A stretch of DNA of 64,000 nucleotides from Pseudomonadota bacterium (GTDB taxonomy: Bacteria; Desulfobacterota; Desulfobulbia; Desulfobulbales; Desulfocapsaceae). How positions within the stretch are numbered: position 1 is the first letter of the stretch; each line of letters opens with the position of its first letter. Positions 34,597-44,700 of the stretch are shown piece after piece. The notes below the pieces were generated by a model. It saw only the letters and a list, made by a program, of their open reading frames with translations. It did no database searches and was not told the origin of the DNA. The stretch is taken from assembly GCA_023412495.1 (NCBI GenBank), contig JAEYNP010000042.1, positions 72,959 to 136,958 of the forward strand. The letters are read 5' to 3'. The position numbers and the translations under genes were made by a program.

Positions 34597-35070
34597 GTGG
34601 CCAGGATAATCGGCATCGATCCGGGCAGCAGGGTGACCGGCTACGGCGTCATCGACATCGACCGCGGCCGGCTCTTTTTCGTGGCCTGCGGCGTGGTGAA
34701 AACCACCCCCGAATATCCTTTTTCCATCCGGCTCAATGAAATATTCGACGGCCTCAACGAGGTCATCCAGATGCACGGCCCGGCGGTGGCGGCGATCGAG
34801 GAAGTCTTTCTCGCCACCAATCCCCGGTCCGCCCTAAAGCTCGGTCACGCCCGGGGAGCGGCGGTGGTGGCGGCGATGCAGAACGGCCTTTCCGTCTATG
34901 ATTACAGCCCCCGCGCCATCAAGCAGGCGGTTGTCGGGTACGGCCAGGCGGCCAAGGAACAGGTCCAACACATGGTGCAGGTCCTGCTCGAGCTGTCCGG
35001 CAGCCCCAGTCCCGATGCCGCCGACGCCCTGGCGGTCGCCATCTGCCATGCCAATCAATTTCATCCGTAA
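34597..35070 (+). CDS. ruvC: Holliday junction endonuclease RuvC
   Basis: 157 aa from a GTG start, 10 bp after yebC. RuvC resolves four-way junctions in recombination. IIGIDPGSRVTGYGVI carries the first catalytic Asp, AAIEEVFLATNPRSALKLG the Glu, and DAADALAVAICHA the last Asp pair; all four acidic residues of the RNase-H-like site are in place. It is followed after 6 bp by ruvA. Confidence 0.96.
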   Translation: MARIIGIDPGSRVTGYGVIDIDRGRLFFVACGVVKTTPEYPFSIRLNEIFDGLNEVIQMHGPAVAAIEEVFLATNPRSALKLGHARGAAVVAAMQNGLSVYDYSPRAIKQAVVGYGQAAKEQVQHMVQVLLELSGSPSPDAADALAVAICHANQFHP

Positions 35071-35076
35071 ACGCTT

Positions 35077-35703
35077 ATGATTGCCACCTTATCCGGCAAA
35101 ATCCTATTGAAATATCCCGACCGGGCAGTGGTGGACGTGGGCGGGGTCGGCTATGAAGTCATTCTTTCCACCGACGGGGTGGCAAGGCTCCCGGAGAAGG
35201 GCGGCGAGGTCTTTCTTCATATCCACACCAATGTGCGGGAGGACGCCATCACCCTCTTCGGCTTTCTTGACGAGCGGGAAAAGGAGCTCTTCCTGGTGCT
35301 CCGCACCGTCTCGGGTATCGGCCCGAAACTGGCGCTGGCGATCCTCTCTGGCATGCCGGTCGAGACGATCTGCCAGGCGATCGTCGCCGGCGACATCAAG
35401 CGGCTCGCCACCCTGCCGGGTATCGGCAAGCGGACGGCGGAGCGGCTCTGCGTCGAGTTAAAGGAAAAGGTCACCCACCTCCAGCATGGGAATGTGCTGC
35501 CCCTGCCCCAGGGGGGGCGGGAGATTGTTGCAGCTGAAGGGTCGGCGGTGGCCGACGCCCTGTCGGCGCTGGCCAATCTCGGCTATACTGACGTCTTGGC
35601 GAGAGGGGCTCTTGCCGCCGTCAAGAAGCAACTGGGCGATGAGGCCTTTGCCGGCCTCAAATTCGACATGCTCATTCGGGAGGCGCTGAGGACACTGGCA
35701 TGA
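35077..35703 (+). CDS. ruvA: Holliday junction branch migration protein RuvA
   Basis: 208 aa. OB-fold N-terminus ([20 protein letters not shown]), then two helix-hairpin-helix motifs ([17 protein letters not shown] and [20 protein letters not shown], key GIGP and GIGKRTAER), a flexible linker and the small C-terminal domain III ([20 protein letters not shown]) that binds RuvB. The stop overlaps the ruvB start by four bases. Confidence 0.97.
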   Translation: MIATLSGKILLKYPDRAVVDVGGVGYEVILSTDGVARLPEKGGEVFLHIHTNVREDAITLFGFLDEREKELFLVLRTVSGIGPKLALAILSGMPVETICQAIVAGDIKRLATLPGIGKRTAERLCVELKEKVTHLQHGNVLPLPQGGREIVAAEGSAVADALSALANLGYTDVLARGALAAVKKQLGDEAFAGLKFDMLIREALRTLA

Positions 35704-36755
35704 ATATAGAAGAAAACATTACCGGCAACCGCCTGGTCGGTCCCGAGCGGCAGTCCAGGGAGCCGGCGAGCGACAACGTCCTGCGGCCGCAGCGGCTGTC
35801 GGAATATATTGGCCAGGAGCAGGTGCGAAAGAGCCTCGCCATCTTCATCCAGGCGGCGTTGGCCCGCCGGGAACCCCTCGACCACGTGCTCTTTCACGGC
35901 TTCCCGGGACTTGGCAAGACCACGCTGTCCTACATCATCGCCAATGAGATGGGGGCGGGGATCAAGGTCACCTCCGGCCCGGTCATCGAGAAACAGGGGG
36001 ATCTGGCGGCCATCCTCACCAGCCTGCAGGAGGGGGATGTCCTCTTCATAGACGAGATCCACCGTCTGAACCATGTGGTGGAGGAGGTGCTCTACCCGGC
36101 CATGGAGGATTTCCAGCTCGACCTGATCATTGGCCAGGGGCCGGGCGCCCGTTCAGTGAAGATGGACCTGCCGAAGTTCACCCTGGTTGGGGCGACCACC
36201 CGCACGGGGCTGCTCACTCCGCCGCTCCGGGACCGGTTCGGGGTGGTGCTGCGTCTCGAGTTCTATACTCCGGAGGAACTGGTGACCATCGTCCAGCGCT
36301 CCGGCAGGATCCTCGGCATGAATATCGACCGGAGCGGCGCCCTGGAGCTGGGCCGCCGCTCCCGCGGGACGCCGCGGATCGCCAACCGGCTGCTCCGCCG
36401 GGTGCGGGATTTTGCCGAGGTCGGCGGCCATGCGGTGGTGGACAGTTCGGTTGCCAACGCGGCCCTCAACCTCCTTGGCGTCGATCAGTTCGGACTCGAC
36501 GACATGGACCGCAGGATCATGTTGACCATTATCGACAAGTTTCACGGCGGACCGATAGGCCTGGAGACCCTTGCGACCGTGGTCTGCGAAGAAAAGAATA
36601 CCCTTGAAGACGTCTACGAACCGTTTCTCATCCAGTCGGGGTTCGTCAAGCGGACTCCCCGCGGACGAGTGGCGACAGCCCGGGCCTACGAGCACTTTGG
36701 CCGCAAGGTGCCCCGGCAGGCGGCTATCCAGCAATCCCTTTTCGACGAGGAATGA
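35700..36755 (+). CDS. ruvB: Holliday junction branch migration ATPase RuvB
   Basis: 351-aa AAA+ motor. It has [19 protein letters not shown] at the N-terminus, Walker [11 protein letters not shown], Walker [25 protein letters not shown] (key DEIHRL), sensor 1 [19 protein letters not shown] and the arginine finger in LRDRFG. The C-terminal winged helix contains IGLETLA and [13 protein letters not shown]. It overlaps ruvA at its start. Confidence 0.98.
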   Translation: MNIEENITGNRLVGPERQSREPASDNVLRPQRLSEYIGQEQVRKSLAIFIQAALARREPLDHVLFHGFPGLGKTTLSYIIANEMGAGIKVTSGPVIEKQGDLAAILTSLQEGDVLFIDEIHRLNHVVEEVLYPAMEDFQLDLIIGQGPGARSVKMDLPKFTLVGATTRTGLLTPPLRDRFGVVLRLEFYTPEELVTIVQRSGRILGMNIDRSGALELGRRSRGTPRIANRLLRRVRDFAEVGGHAVVDSSVANAALNLLGVDQFGLDDMDRRIMLTIIDKFHGGPIGLETLATVVCEEKNTLEDVYEPFLIQSGFVKRTPRGRVATARAYEHFGRKVPRQAAIQQSLFDEE

Positions 36756-36796
36756 AAAGGGCAAACATCAGACCCTCTGATACAAAGGATACGACG

Positions 36797-37627
36797 ATGC
36801 GCAAAACAGTGACGGAGATACGAGCGATGAAGGCGAAGGGGAAGCGAATCACGGTACTGACGGCCTACGATGCCTCGATGGCAAGGCTGCTCGCCGAGTG
36901 CGGCGTGGACATCCTCCTGGTCGGCGACTCCCTGGGGATGGTGATGCTGGGCTACGACTCCACCGTGCCGGTGAGCATGGACGAAATGCTGCACCATGCC
37001 AAGGCCGTGCGCCGCGGCGCCCCGGAGAGCTTCGTGGTGGGGGATATGCCCTACGGCTCGTATCATACCGGGGGGCGCGATGCGGTGGTAAACGGTCTCA
37101 GGTTTTTGAAAGAGGCCGGCTGCGATGCGGTGAAGGTGGAAGGGGGGCTTGCCATGTGCGAGACCGTGCAGGCCCTCGTGACCGCCGGCGTCCCCGTCAT
37201 GGCCCATATCGGCCTCACCCCGCAGACCGCGAGCCAATTGGGCGGCTATAAGGTGCAGGGAAAGGGCTTCGACGAGGCGAAAAGGCTGCTTTCCGAGGCA
37301 AAGGGCCTGGAAGCGGCGGGGGCCTTCGCCATCGTCCTGGAGTGCGTGCCGGCAAAGCTTGCGAACATCGTGAGCCAGTCCATCGCCATCCCCACCATCG
37401 GCATCGGCGCCGGGGTGGACTGCGACGGTCAAGTCCTGGTAATCCACGACATGCTCGGCATGTTCGAGAAGTTCACCCCGAAGTTCGTGAAAAAATATGC
37501 CGACCTTGCGCCTCTTATGAAAGACGCCATAAAACGGTACGATGAGGAGGTGCGGGCGGGCCTTTATCCCGGACCCGAGCACGGCTTTGCCGGCGAGGGC
37601 GACTATCTCGAACTGCTAGCCCAGTAG
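36797..37627 (+). CDS. panB: 3-methyl-2-oxobutanoate hydroxymethyltransferase PanB
   Basis: First committed enzyme of pantothenate synthesis, transferring a hydroxymethyl group from methylene-THF to alpha-ketoisovalerate. The ATG at 36797 is chosen (AAGGA seven bases upstream; 276 aa, the usual size). An in-frame ATG at 36752 overlaps the ruvB stop but has no spaced ribosome site. Motifs: ITVLTAYDASMARL, ILLVGDSLGMVMLGYDST (metal-binding D), VVGDMPYGSY, AVKVEGG, MAHIGLTPQ and IGIGAG. No other pan gene is in the window. A terminator follows. Confidence 0.96.
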   Translation: MRKTVTEIRAMKAKGKRITVLTAYDASMARLLAECGVDILLVGDSLGMVMLGYDSTVPVSMDEMLHHAKAVRRGAPESFVVGDMPYGSYHTGGRDAVVNGLRFLKEAGCDAVKVEGGLAMCETVQALVTAGVPVMAHIGLTPQTASQLGGYKVQGKGFDEAKRLLSEAKGLEAAGAFAIVLECVPAKLANIVSQSIAIPTIGIGAGVDCDGQVLVIHDMLGMFEKFTPKFVKKYADLAPLMKDAIKRYDEEVRAGLYPGPEHGFAGEGDYLELLAQ

Positions 37628-37654
37628 AACCTCTCCTCTGCTTCTCCGCTTTCC

Positions 37655-37687
37655 AGAGGTGATCCTGTTTCCGGGGTCACCTTTTTT
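37655..37687 (+). terminator. Intrinsic terminator after panB
   Basis: AGGTGATCC / GGGGTCACCT arms (37657-37665 and 37673-37682, with one mispair) are followed directly by TTTTTT. It separates the ruv-pan genes from the dcw cluster. Confidence 0.82.
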
Positions 37688-37924
37688 CTCTCCCCTTTTT
37701 CTCCGATACACGGCAGCTCCCCGGCTTTACCCCTCTACTGGAACCCTTTGAAAATACGCCGGTTGTCCGGTGGTCTTGTCGGCAGACGCTGATCGTCGTC
37801 TGTCTAGGGGGAGATGGATGTGTCCCACAGGTGGTGTTGTCCTGTTTGTCGTACTCAATATCTTGGTGGATGCTCCATTTGTTATCAAATGGCTTTTATC
37901 ATACTGAAGTCACTTATTTTTCGC

Positions 37925-37953
37925 TTGACGTTACAGGGTTGCTACGATAAAAA
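37925..37953 (+). promoter_or_regulatory. Candidate promoter of the dcw cluster
   Basis: TTGACG at 37925-37930 is followed after 16-17 bp by ATAAAA/TAAAAA (37947-37953), directly in front of the MraZ-like boxes. The remaining stretch 37688-37924 shows no gene; an open frame from 37814 to 38104 has no ribosome site and runs into mraZ out of frame. Confidence 0.55.
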
Positions 37954-37960
37954 GGGGAAT

Positions 37961-38005
37961 AGTGGTGTAAAGTGGGGCAGAGAGGTGCAAAGTTGGTTGT
38001 GGTGG
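37961..38005 (+). promoter_or_regulatory. MraZ-box-like operator: 10-bp direct repeats
   Basis: Four consecutive 10-bp units start at 37961, 37971, 37981 and 37991 (AGTGGTGTAA, AGTGGGGCAG, AGAGGTGCAA, AGTTGGTTGT), with a fifth GGTGG core at 38001. One helical turn of spacing and a T-GG-G/GTGG core match the repeat operators known for MraZ, which represses its own dcw operon. They end 17 bp before the mraZ start codon. Confidence 0.75.
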
Positions 38006-38021
38006 TTCTCGGGGGACATCG

Positions 38022-38480
38022 GTGGCGAAAGGCAGATTTCGGAGCAGGTCGGAACACATCCTCGATGCGAAGGGGAGGCTCAATTTCCCCAGTCGCTTCC
38101 GTGATGCGTTGCGGCAGAGCGGCTCGGAGATTCTGATGGTCGCCCCATGGAAGGATCACCTCCGCGCATACCCCCTGGCGGAGTGGGAGGACCTGGAGAC
38201 CAAACTCCTGACGCAGAACGGGGATGGGGATCCGGACATAGTCAGTCTGGTCCGCTATATAGTGGGCGGTGTCGTAGAGTGTTCCCTCGATAAGCAGGGG
38301 CGAATTCTTCTGACGCCGGAGTTGCGGTCAGATGCCAACCTGACCAAGGAAGTGATGCTGACGGGTATGATTGACTGGGTGGAGATCTGGGACAAGACAG
38401 CCTGGGCGGCGGAAAACGATACGGGCCGGAACGGTTTTGACACGTATAAGGCGAGCCTTTCCAAATTGGGGATCTTGTAG
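38022..38480 (+). CDS. mraZ: Transcriptional regulator MraZ
   Basis: 152 aa, GTG start after GGGGGA. First gene of the dcw cluster and usually its autorepressor, a ring-shaped DNA-binding protein built of two SpoVT/AbrB-like halves. Both DxKGR-type motifs are seen: HILDAKGRLNFPSRFRD (residues about 12-28) and CSLDKQGRILLTPELR (about 87-102). The stop and the next GTG share a base (TAGTG). The boxes upstream support autoregulation. Confidence 0.95.
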   Translation: MAKGRFRSRSEHILDAKGRLNFPSRFRDALRQSGSEILMVAPWKDHLRAYPLAEWEDLETKLLTQNGDGDPDIVSLVRYIVGGVVECSLDKQGRILLTPELRSDANLTKEVMLTGMIDWVEIWDKTAWAAENDTGRNGFDTYKASLSKLGIL

Positions 38481-39379
38481 TGAGTGATCATCTTCCGGCT
38501 GAGCAGATACATCGCTCGGTGCTGCTGGATGAGTGCATGCGCTTCCTGGACCCGCGGCCGGGTGGGGTATATGTCGACGGCACCCTGGGCCTGGGCGGAC
38601 ACACCCAGGCGATGCTGGAGAGATCTGCGCCGGACGGTCGCGTGATCGCCTTTGAATGGGATGAGAGTGCCCTGCAGCGAAGCGCCGAACGTTTGCAGCC
38701 CTACGCCGGGAGGCTGACCATCGTCAGACGGAACTTCGCCGAACTGGCTGAGGGTCTGGTAGAGCTTGGGGGCTTGGAGATAGACGGCCTGCTGATCGAT
38801 GTCGGGTTGTCGTCACTGCAGCTCGATCTCGGCGAGCGCGGTTTCAGCTTTCAGCGGGACGAGCCCCTCGATATGCGGATGGACAACCGTAAGAAGATCT
38901 CCGCCCGGGACATACTTGCCACCGGCTCGGAACAGGAGCTGGCGGACATCTTCTTCTATTACGGGGAAGAACGGCAGGCCAGGCCGATAGCCGCGGCGAT
39001 CTGCCGGCACCGGGCGCAAAGGAGGATCGAGACCACCAAGCAGTTGGTCGAGATCGTTGCCCGGGCGGTGCCCAGGCGTTTTCACCCGAAGAAGATTCAT
39101 GTGGCCACCAAGGTTTTTCAGGCGTTGCGTATCGCCGTCAACACCGAATTGGACAACCTGGCCGCGATACTTGACGACGGGGTGCGGTTCCTGAAACCGG
39201 GGGCGCGGTTTTGCGTCATCTCCTTCCATTCCCTGGAAGACAGGCTCGTCAAGAGGAAGTTTCTAAGCAATGAACTGTTGAGTGTATTGACGCCGAAACC
39301 GGTAGCGCCTTCGGCTGAAGAGGTTGCCGAAAATCCGAGATCGCGCAGTGCTCGTTTGCGGGTCGCCCAGAAAAAATAG
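38480..39379 (+). CDS. rsmH: 16S rRNA m4C1402 methyltransferase RsmH (MraW)
   Basis: 299-aa SAM-dependent enzyme. HRSVLLDECMRFLDPRPGGVYVDGTLGLGGH (key YVDGTLGLGGHT), FEWDESAL, GLLIDVGLSSLQLDLGERGFSF (key DVGLSSLQLD), PLDMRMD, KKIHVATKVFQALRIAVN (key FQALRIAVN) and VISFHSLEDRLVKR are the standard family motifs in order. It starts at a GTG overlapping the mraZ stop. Confidence 0.97.
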   Translation: MSDHLPAEQIHRSVLLDECMRFLDPRPGGVYVDGTLGLGGHTQAMLERSAPDGRVIAFEWDESALQRSAERLQPYAGRLTIVRRNFAELAEGLVELGGLEIDGLLIDVGLSSLQLDLGERGFSFQRDEPLDMRMDNRKKISARDILATGSEQELADIFFYYGEERQARPIAAAICRHRAQRRIETTKQLVEIVARAVPRRFHPKKIHVATKVFQALRIAVNTELDNLAAILDDGVRFLKPGARFCVISFHSLEDRLVKRKFLSNELLSVLTPKPVAPSAEEVAENPRSRSARLRVAQKK

Positions 39380-39395
39380 ACAAAATGAGGGGAGC

Positions 39396-39761
39396 ATGAA
39401 CTATTACAATACACAGGAAGCATTTTTACGTCCGGCCATCAATATCGGTATTCGTCAACACCTGCGGGAGAGGGATACCCGTGATCTTTTGGGCGGCCCG
39501 GTGATGAAGGCTGTCGGCAAGGTGGCGCTGGTTTTGCTGTCCACGGTTCTAGCTATCCATATGGTCATGGCCTCGATAATGGGTGATTTGGACCGGTCGA
39601 TAACGGCGGTAGACAACCAGCGCCATGAGCATATGGATAAGAATATCGAGTTGTTGGCCAAGAAAGCCCGGCTTTTGGCTCCTGATAATATCCAGCAGTT
39701 GGCAGGGGAAAAGTTGGCGCTTTTTATTGCAGCCGGCGATCAGATCGAAAGGCTCAACTGA
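39396..39761 (+). CDS. ftsL: FtsL-like division protein
   Basis: 121 aa, GGGGAG before the ATG. It has a cytoplasmic N-terminus of about 40 residues, one transmembrane helix (about 42-62, VALVLLSTVLAIHMVMASI) and a short periplasmic coiled coil ending with an LAPDNIQQLAGEKLAL segment like the FtsL/LytB tail. Sequence conservation of FtsL is low; the call rests on topology and on its place between rsmH and the ftsI homologue. FtsL normally forms the FtsQLB complex that activates FtsWI. Confidence 0.78.
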   Translation: MNYYNTQEAFLRPAINIGIRQHLRERDTRDLLGGPVMKAVGKVALVLLSTVLAIHMVMASIMGDLDRSITAVDNQRHEHMDKNIELLAKKARLLAPDNIQQLAGEKLALFIAAGDQIERLN

Positions 39762-39783
39762 AGCGGAACCTTGTTCGTAATGT

Positions 39784-41652
39784 ATGCAGTCCCGCCTGAG
39801 GGTACAAAATACAAAGAGGGGCAGGCGGATCCTCCTGGGTATCGCGCTGGCAGCTATTGTGGGAGTGGCTGGTTTCTACCTGGAACGGGAACTTCGGTTC
39901 ATCTCCTCTTTTTCGGAAACTCTCGCCTCGATAACAAAAAGCCTGCACTCCAAACCACTCCGGCGAGGTGAGTTTTATGACCGGAATCTGAAGCAGATAG
40001 CAGTCAACAGGGAAAGAGTCTCGGTTTATGTCAGGACGCAGGAAATACATTCCATAACGGAAACGGTCATGGAACTTGCGCCGGTACTGTCCCTTGATGA
40101 AGAAACGCTGAAGGGCCAACTCGAAAGCGGCGCACTGCGGCTCTGGATAGCGGAGGATATCAGCCGGGACCAGGAAATAGCCCTGAAAGCGAAACGGTTG
40201 CCCGGGGTCTATCTGCAGCGGGAAGAAAAGCGTTTCTATCCGAACAGGTCCCAGGCAGCCCACTTGATAGGTTTTGTTGAAAATGGCATAGGACTTGCTG
40301 GGGTAGAATTTTATTACGACCGGATGATGGCATCCGGCTTACCCGGAAAAAGCAAGGCTCATTTCAGCGCGCCGCAGGATCTGGTATTGACTCTCGACTT
40401 GAAGATCCAGGATGTCTTGGATGGAGTGGTCCAAGAGATCAAAAAGAGTCATAAGACCAGCAAGGTTCTGGCCTATGTCATGGACAGCCAGTCGGGTGAG
40501 ATAATCGCCGGCGTTCAGTTGCCCGATTTCGATCCCAACTCTTTTATCCAATATCCTCGGGAAGTACTTGAAAACCAAGTCGTCCAATCCCTGCCGCTGC
40601 CGGATAAATTTCGGATATTCCTGCGAGATGCGGCAATCCTCAAGGAAGGGACGGATGCCTCCGATTCCTCTGTTCCCTGGAGCCTGCGCTCGGGAGAGAG
40701 TGCTCTCGGCAACCAGGTGCAGCTGTGGGACTGGTTGGGATTGTACGAGAAGACGGTAACGGATTTCCGATCTTCGACCCAAGCCGACGACATCGTACCG
40801 ACAGATCATCGCGTTCTAACCGATTCTCCGACGCCTCTTGAAATGGTTCCGGAGCAGACGACGCCTCTGAAGCTGATGACGGCGTTTTCGGTGCTTCTCA
40901 ACAACGGCCGGATGATCAGGCCATTTGTGGTGAAGAAGAGCTTCGATATAGAATCCGGAGTCGAATTCCTGCTCTCCGGCAAGGAATGGGAGAAAGGAGG
41001 CAAGTCGGCAGATTCTCATTTTTTGTTTCATGATATCGATCAGTTGTTTTTCAGCCAGGCCAGGCAGGGAGAAGACGGTTCGCTCTTCTTTCGCGACAAC
41101 GTCCTTTCAGCTGGCCTTGAGAATGACCGGGAAAGGATCAGGGTCAACGAGTGGCTGTTGGTCAGGATTCCGGCCGGAGGCAATGAAATGACGCTCTTGG
41201 TGGTGGCCGAGTACGACCCGGTCGGGCCGAATCCGAGAAATGCAGTGTTGCAGAGGTCCATCGAGGAAATTGTTGAAGAAAAGGTGGAGCGCATAACCAT
41301 CCTGCAGGAAGTTGCCAAGACCGTCGCCGACGTGGTCGAGCCGGAATTTTCCGATGATGGTAATTACCAACGACAAAATAGAAATTCGGGGCGCGAAAAT
41401 GTACAGGAGAGCAGGCGAAGGGAAACGGCAGCAGCGATCATGCCGGACCTCCGCGGCCTGAGTCTCAGGAAGAGCCTGCGCCTGCTGCAGGGTGTCCCCG
41501 TGAAGATAAGCATCAAGGGGACCGGCAAAGTCGTCTCGCAGAAACCTTCTCCAGGGACTACGCTGGAAGAAGGTGCGGAATGCCTCCTGGTTCTTGAAAG
41601 AGGTGAGGACATTACCCTTGAAAAGCTTTCCGGGAGTTCGCTCAAAAAATAA
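39784..41652 (+). CDS. FtsI/class B PBP homologue without catalytic motifs, PASTA tail
   Basis: 622 aa in the ftsI position. The fold is recognisable: one transmembrane helix (about 16-32), the class B pedestal (RRGEFYDRNLKQIAVNRE, LPGVYLQREEKRFYPN, AAHLIGFVENGIGLAGVE), VLTLDLKIQD and VMDSQSGEIIAGVQLPDFDP, and a late TPLKLMTAFSVLLNNGRMIRP. But where SxxK is expected (PGSTFKPF in active homologues) it reads LPDKFRIF (residues 272-279). No SxN follows, the spacing to the 'LGLYEKT' helix is shortened, and the KTG strand reads LSAGLEND (441-448). A PASTA domain fills about 552-606. So it looks like a pseudo-transpeptidase, perhaps kept as a divisome scaffold. The frame is intact, with no sign of sequencing error. 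Confidence 0.85.
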   Translation: MQSRLRVQNTKRGRRILLGIALAAIVGVAGFYLERELRFISSFSETLASITKSLHSKPLRRGEFYDRNLKQIAVNRERVSVYVRTQEIHSITETVMELAPVLSLDEETLKGQLESGALRLWIAEDISRDQEIALKAKRLPGVYLQREEKRFYPNRSQAAHLIGFVENGIGLAGVEFYYDRMMASGLPGKSKAHFSAPQDLVLTLDLKIQDVLDGVVQEIKKSHKTSKVLAYVMDSQSGEIIAGVQLPDFDPNSFIQYPREVLENQVVQSLPLPDKFRIFLRDAAILKEGTDASDSSVPWSLRSGESALGNQVQLWDWLGLYEKTVTDFRSSTQADDIVPTDHRVLTDSPTPLEMVPEQTTPLKLMTAFSVLLNNGRMIRPFVVKKSFDIESGVEFLLSGKEWEKGGKSADSHFLFHDIDQLFFSQARQGEDGSLFFRDNVLSAGLENDRERIRVNEWLLVRIPAGGNEMTLLVVAEYDPVGPNPRNAVLQRSIEEIVEEKVERITILQEVAKTVADVVEPEFSDDGNYQRQNRNSGRENVQESRRRETAAAIMPDLRGLSLRKSLRLLQGVPVKISIKGTGKVVSQKPSPGTTLEEGAECLLVLERGEDITLEKLSGSSLKK

Positions 41653-41702
41653 ATATCGGACATACCCGCCTAATGATTTTCAACCTCCGGGGGAAGAAGT
41701 TC

Positions 41703-44700
41703 ATGTCTGTCAGTAATAATTGTAAAACGCTTGCATCCCTCCTCAGAGGTGTAGATTGCAAGATTCTCTCTCCAATCGAATCCCCGGTTGAACATCTTGT
41801 CACTTCGGTCTCCTCGGATTCGCGTACCGTCACTCCTGGAGGGCTCTTCGTCGCCCTGTCCGGTACCGGGACGGATGGCCACAGGTATCTCGAGAATGCC
41901 GTGAACAACGGTTGCACGGCGGTACTGTGCCAGACCGGCAGGGTCGGCCCGGATTTTCTGGCCGGCTTGAAGGCGGTGGTTCTCGAAACTCCGGATACGA
42001 ACAAGGCCTATGCGGCGGTCGCCGCCAATTTCTTCGGCCGGCCGGCGGAAAAGCTCACTCTCGTCGGCGTGACCGGCACCAACGGCAAGACTACGGTCAC
42101 CTATCTGCTCGAGCATGTGCTGCTGCGCGCCGGGCACGGCGTCGGCGTCATCGGCACGGTGAACAACAGGTATGCCCTCGCCGACGGCACGAAGAGGATT
42201 AGCGGTACCCGATTCACTACTCCTGAGGCCATGCTGCTGCAACAACTGTTGCGGGAGATGGTGGATCGCGGCGTGGAGTATGTAGTCATGGAGGTCTCCT
42301 CGCACGCGCTTCACCAGCGTCGGGTCGGCGAACTCTTCTTCGACGTCGTCGCCTTCACCAACCTCACCCGGGATCATCTCGACTACCACCTCGATATGGA
42401 TGATTACTTCCGGGCCAAGACCAGGCTCTTCGCCGAGCATATGAAGGCCGGGGGGGCGGCAGTCCTGCCGGTCATGGCCGGACCTGATCCGGCCTGGCTG
42501 TCAACCCTGCATGATGTCTGCAGCGAGGGGACAAAGGTGGTCACCTGGGGGGAGAGCGAAGCCGCCTCGGTCAGACTGGTGGAACATATGCCCTCACTTA
42601 CCGGCACGGAGTTGGTCATCGAGACGCCGTCCGGGCGGCAAAAGCTGTCCACCCCGCTGGTCGGACGCTTCAATGTCGACAACATACTCGTGGCAGTCGG
42701 CATGGGCAGCGCCCTGGGCATCGACGAACAAAAGATTTTCGATGCTCTTTCGGTTGCCACCGGGGCCCCCGGCAGGCTCGAGCGGGTGACCATGGGCGAC
42801 CTGTGGCCTTCGCGGGGGCCGGCGGTTTTCGTCGATTACGCTCACACGCCGGATGCCCTGGAGAAGGTGCTGACGACGGTGGCTGCCCTGCCTCACCGCC
42901 AGCTTATCGGTGTCTTCGGCTGCGGCGGCGACCGGGACAAGGGCAAGCGTCCGGTGATGGGTGAGATAGCGGTCAGGTTGTGCGACGTGGCCATCGTGAC
43001 AGACGACAACCCACGGACGGAAGATCCCGATGCAATCGTCGAGCAGATTCTGGCCGGCATCCTCAATCGGGCGGAGCAGGTCAAGGATGTCGCCTGGCTC
43101 AGCGGCCGGGCGATTACGGAACAAGGCTGCACGGTGATTCGTGACCGGAAGGCGGCGATTAACAGGGCGATAAGAATCGCGGGTCCAGAGGACGTCGTGG
43201 TGATCGCCGGCAAGGGCCACGAGCCCTACCAACTGACGATCCAGGGCAAGAGATTCTTTGACGACCGCATGGAGGCCGGCAATGTCCTGCTGTCCTGGAC
43301 CGACGAACTGGCGGCCGAGGCGGTCGGGGGCACTCTGCGGCCGGGCAGCGGTGCCGGCAGGCTCCTGGGGCCGGTGACGACGGACAGTCGCATGGCTTCC
43401 GAGAACGGTCTCTTCGTTGCTCTCAGAGGCGAAAAGCACGATGCGCATGATTTCGCCGGGCAGGCCGTTGAAAACGGCGCTGCCTGCCTGACGGTCGAGC
43501 GTGTGCCGCCGGCTACCGCCGATTCCGGCGCAAGCCATATCCTCGTAGACGACACCCAGAAGGCTCTTGGCGATCTCGCCGCTTTCAGGCGTCGTCGCCT
43601 GGCGAAGATAACCGACCAGGTGGTCATCGGCATCACCGGCAGCTGCGGCAAGACCACGGTCAAGGAAATGATCGCGGCGATCCTGGCGAGAAAATGGCCG
43701 GAGGGACCGGATAACCCGCCGGGCTGCATCCTCAAGACAAAGGGAAATTTCAACAATATCATCGGCCTGCCGCTCTCGCTCCTGCCGCTCGATCTCAGCC
43801 ACCGGGCGGCGGTCATGGAGATGGGCATGAACATGCCCGGTGAGCTGACCCGCCTGGCGGAGATCGGCGATCCCGATATAAGCATCATCACCAACATCCA
43901 TGGGGCCCATCTCCAGGGTCTGGGCTCCATCGAGGGAGTAGCCAGGGCCAAGGAGGAGCTTTTTGCCGGGACCAGACCGTCCGGCACGCTCATTATCAAC
44001 CTCGACGATCCCTGGGTGCGGTCGTTTGCCGACAAATACCCGCACCGGAAGGTCACCTTCGCGGTAGGGCGGGCGGACGGCGTTTCGCCCGATTTCCGGG
44101 CCTCGCAAATCGTCCAGGAGGACGTCGGGGCGATCGGTTTCACCATGCACCATGGGGACGAGACGGCCGAGATCCATCTCTTCACCGCGGGGCTGCACAA
44201 TGTCGCCAACGCACTGGCCGCCGCCGCCACTGCCGCGACGGCCGGCGCGAGCCTGGCCGAGATCGCCGCGGGTCTCGCCGATTTCCGGCCGACCGACAAA
44301 CGAATGGAGATCCTCTATCCCAAGTCCGGCTATACTTTGATCAACGATACCTACAACGCCAACCCGGCCTCCATGGCCGCCGGCCTCAGGACGCTCAAGC
44401 AGATGGCGAGGAAGTCATCGACGGCGATCATTGGCGACATGCGGGAACTGGGCGATGCCTCGGCCTCGGCCCACTTCGAGATCGGCCGGTTGATCGCAGA
44501 ACTGGCCATCGACCGCGTGGGGGTGGTCGGCGATTTCCGGGAAGATGTGCGGCGGGGAGCGATAACCGACGGATATCCGGCGGAGAACATCCGGACCTTT
44601 GCCGACAAGGACGCGGCGGTGGGATGGATAAAAGAAATAATAGCCGCAAAAAGGATTGGTAAAGACGACCTGATCCTGATAAAAGCATCCCGTGGTTTGC

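Noticed and set aside
36752..36796. Upstream ATG for panB overlapping the ruvB stop
   Set aside because: It would add 15 residues not typical of PanB and has no properly spaced ribosome site, whereas the ATG at 36797 follows AAGGA.
37814..38104. Open frame before mraZ with CxxC-like pairs
   Set aside because: It crosses the promoter and MraZ boxes, runs into mraZ in another frame and has no ribosome site.
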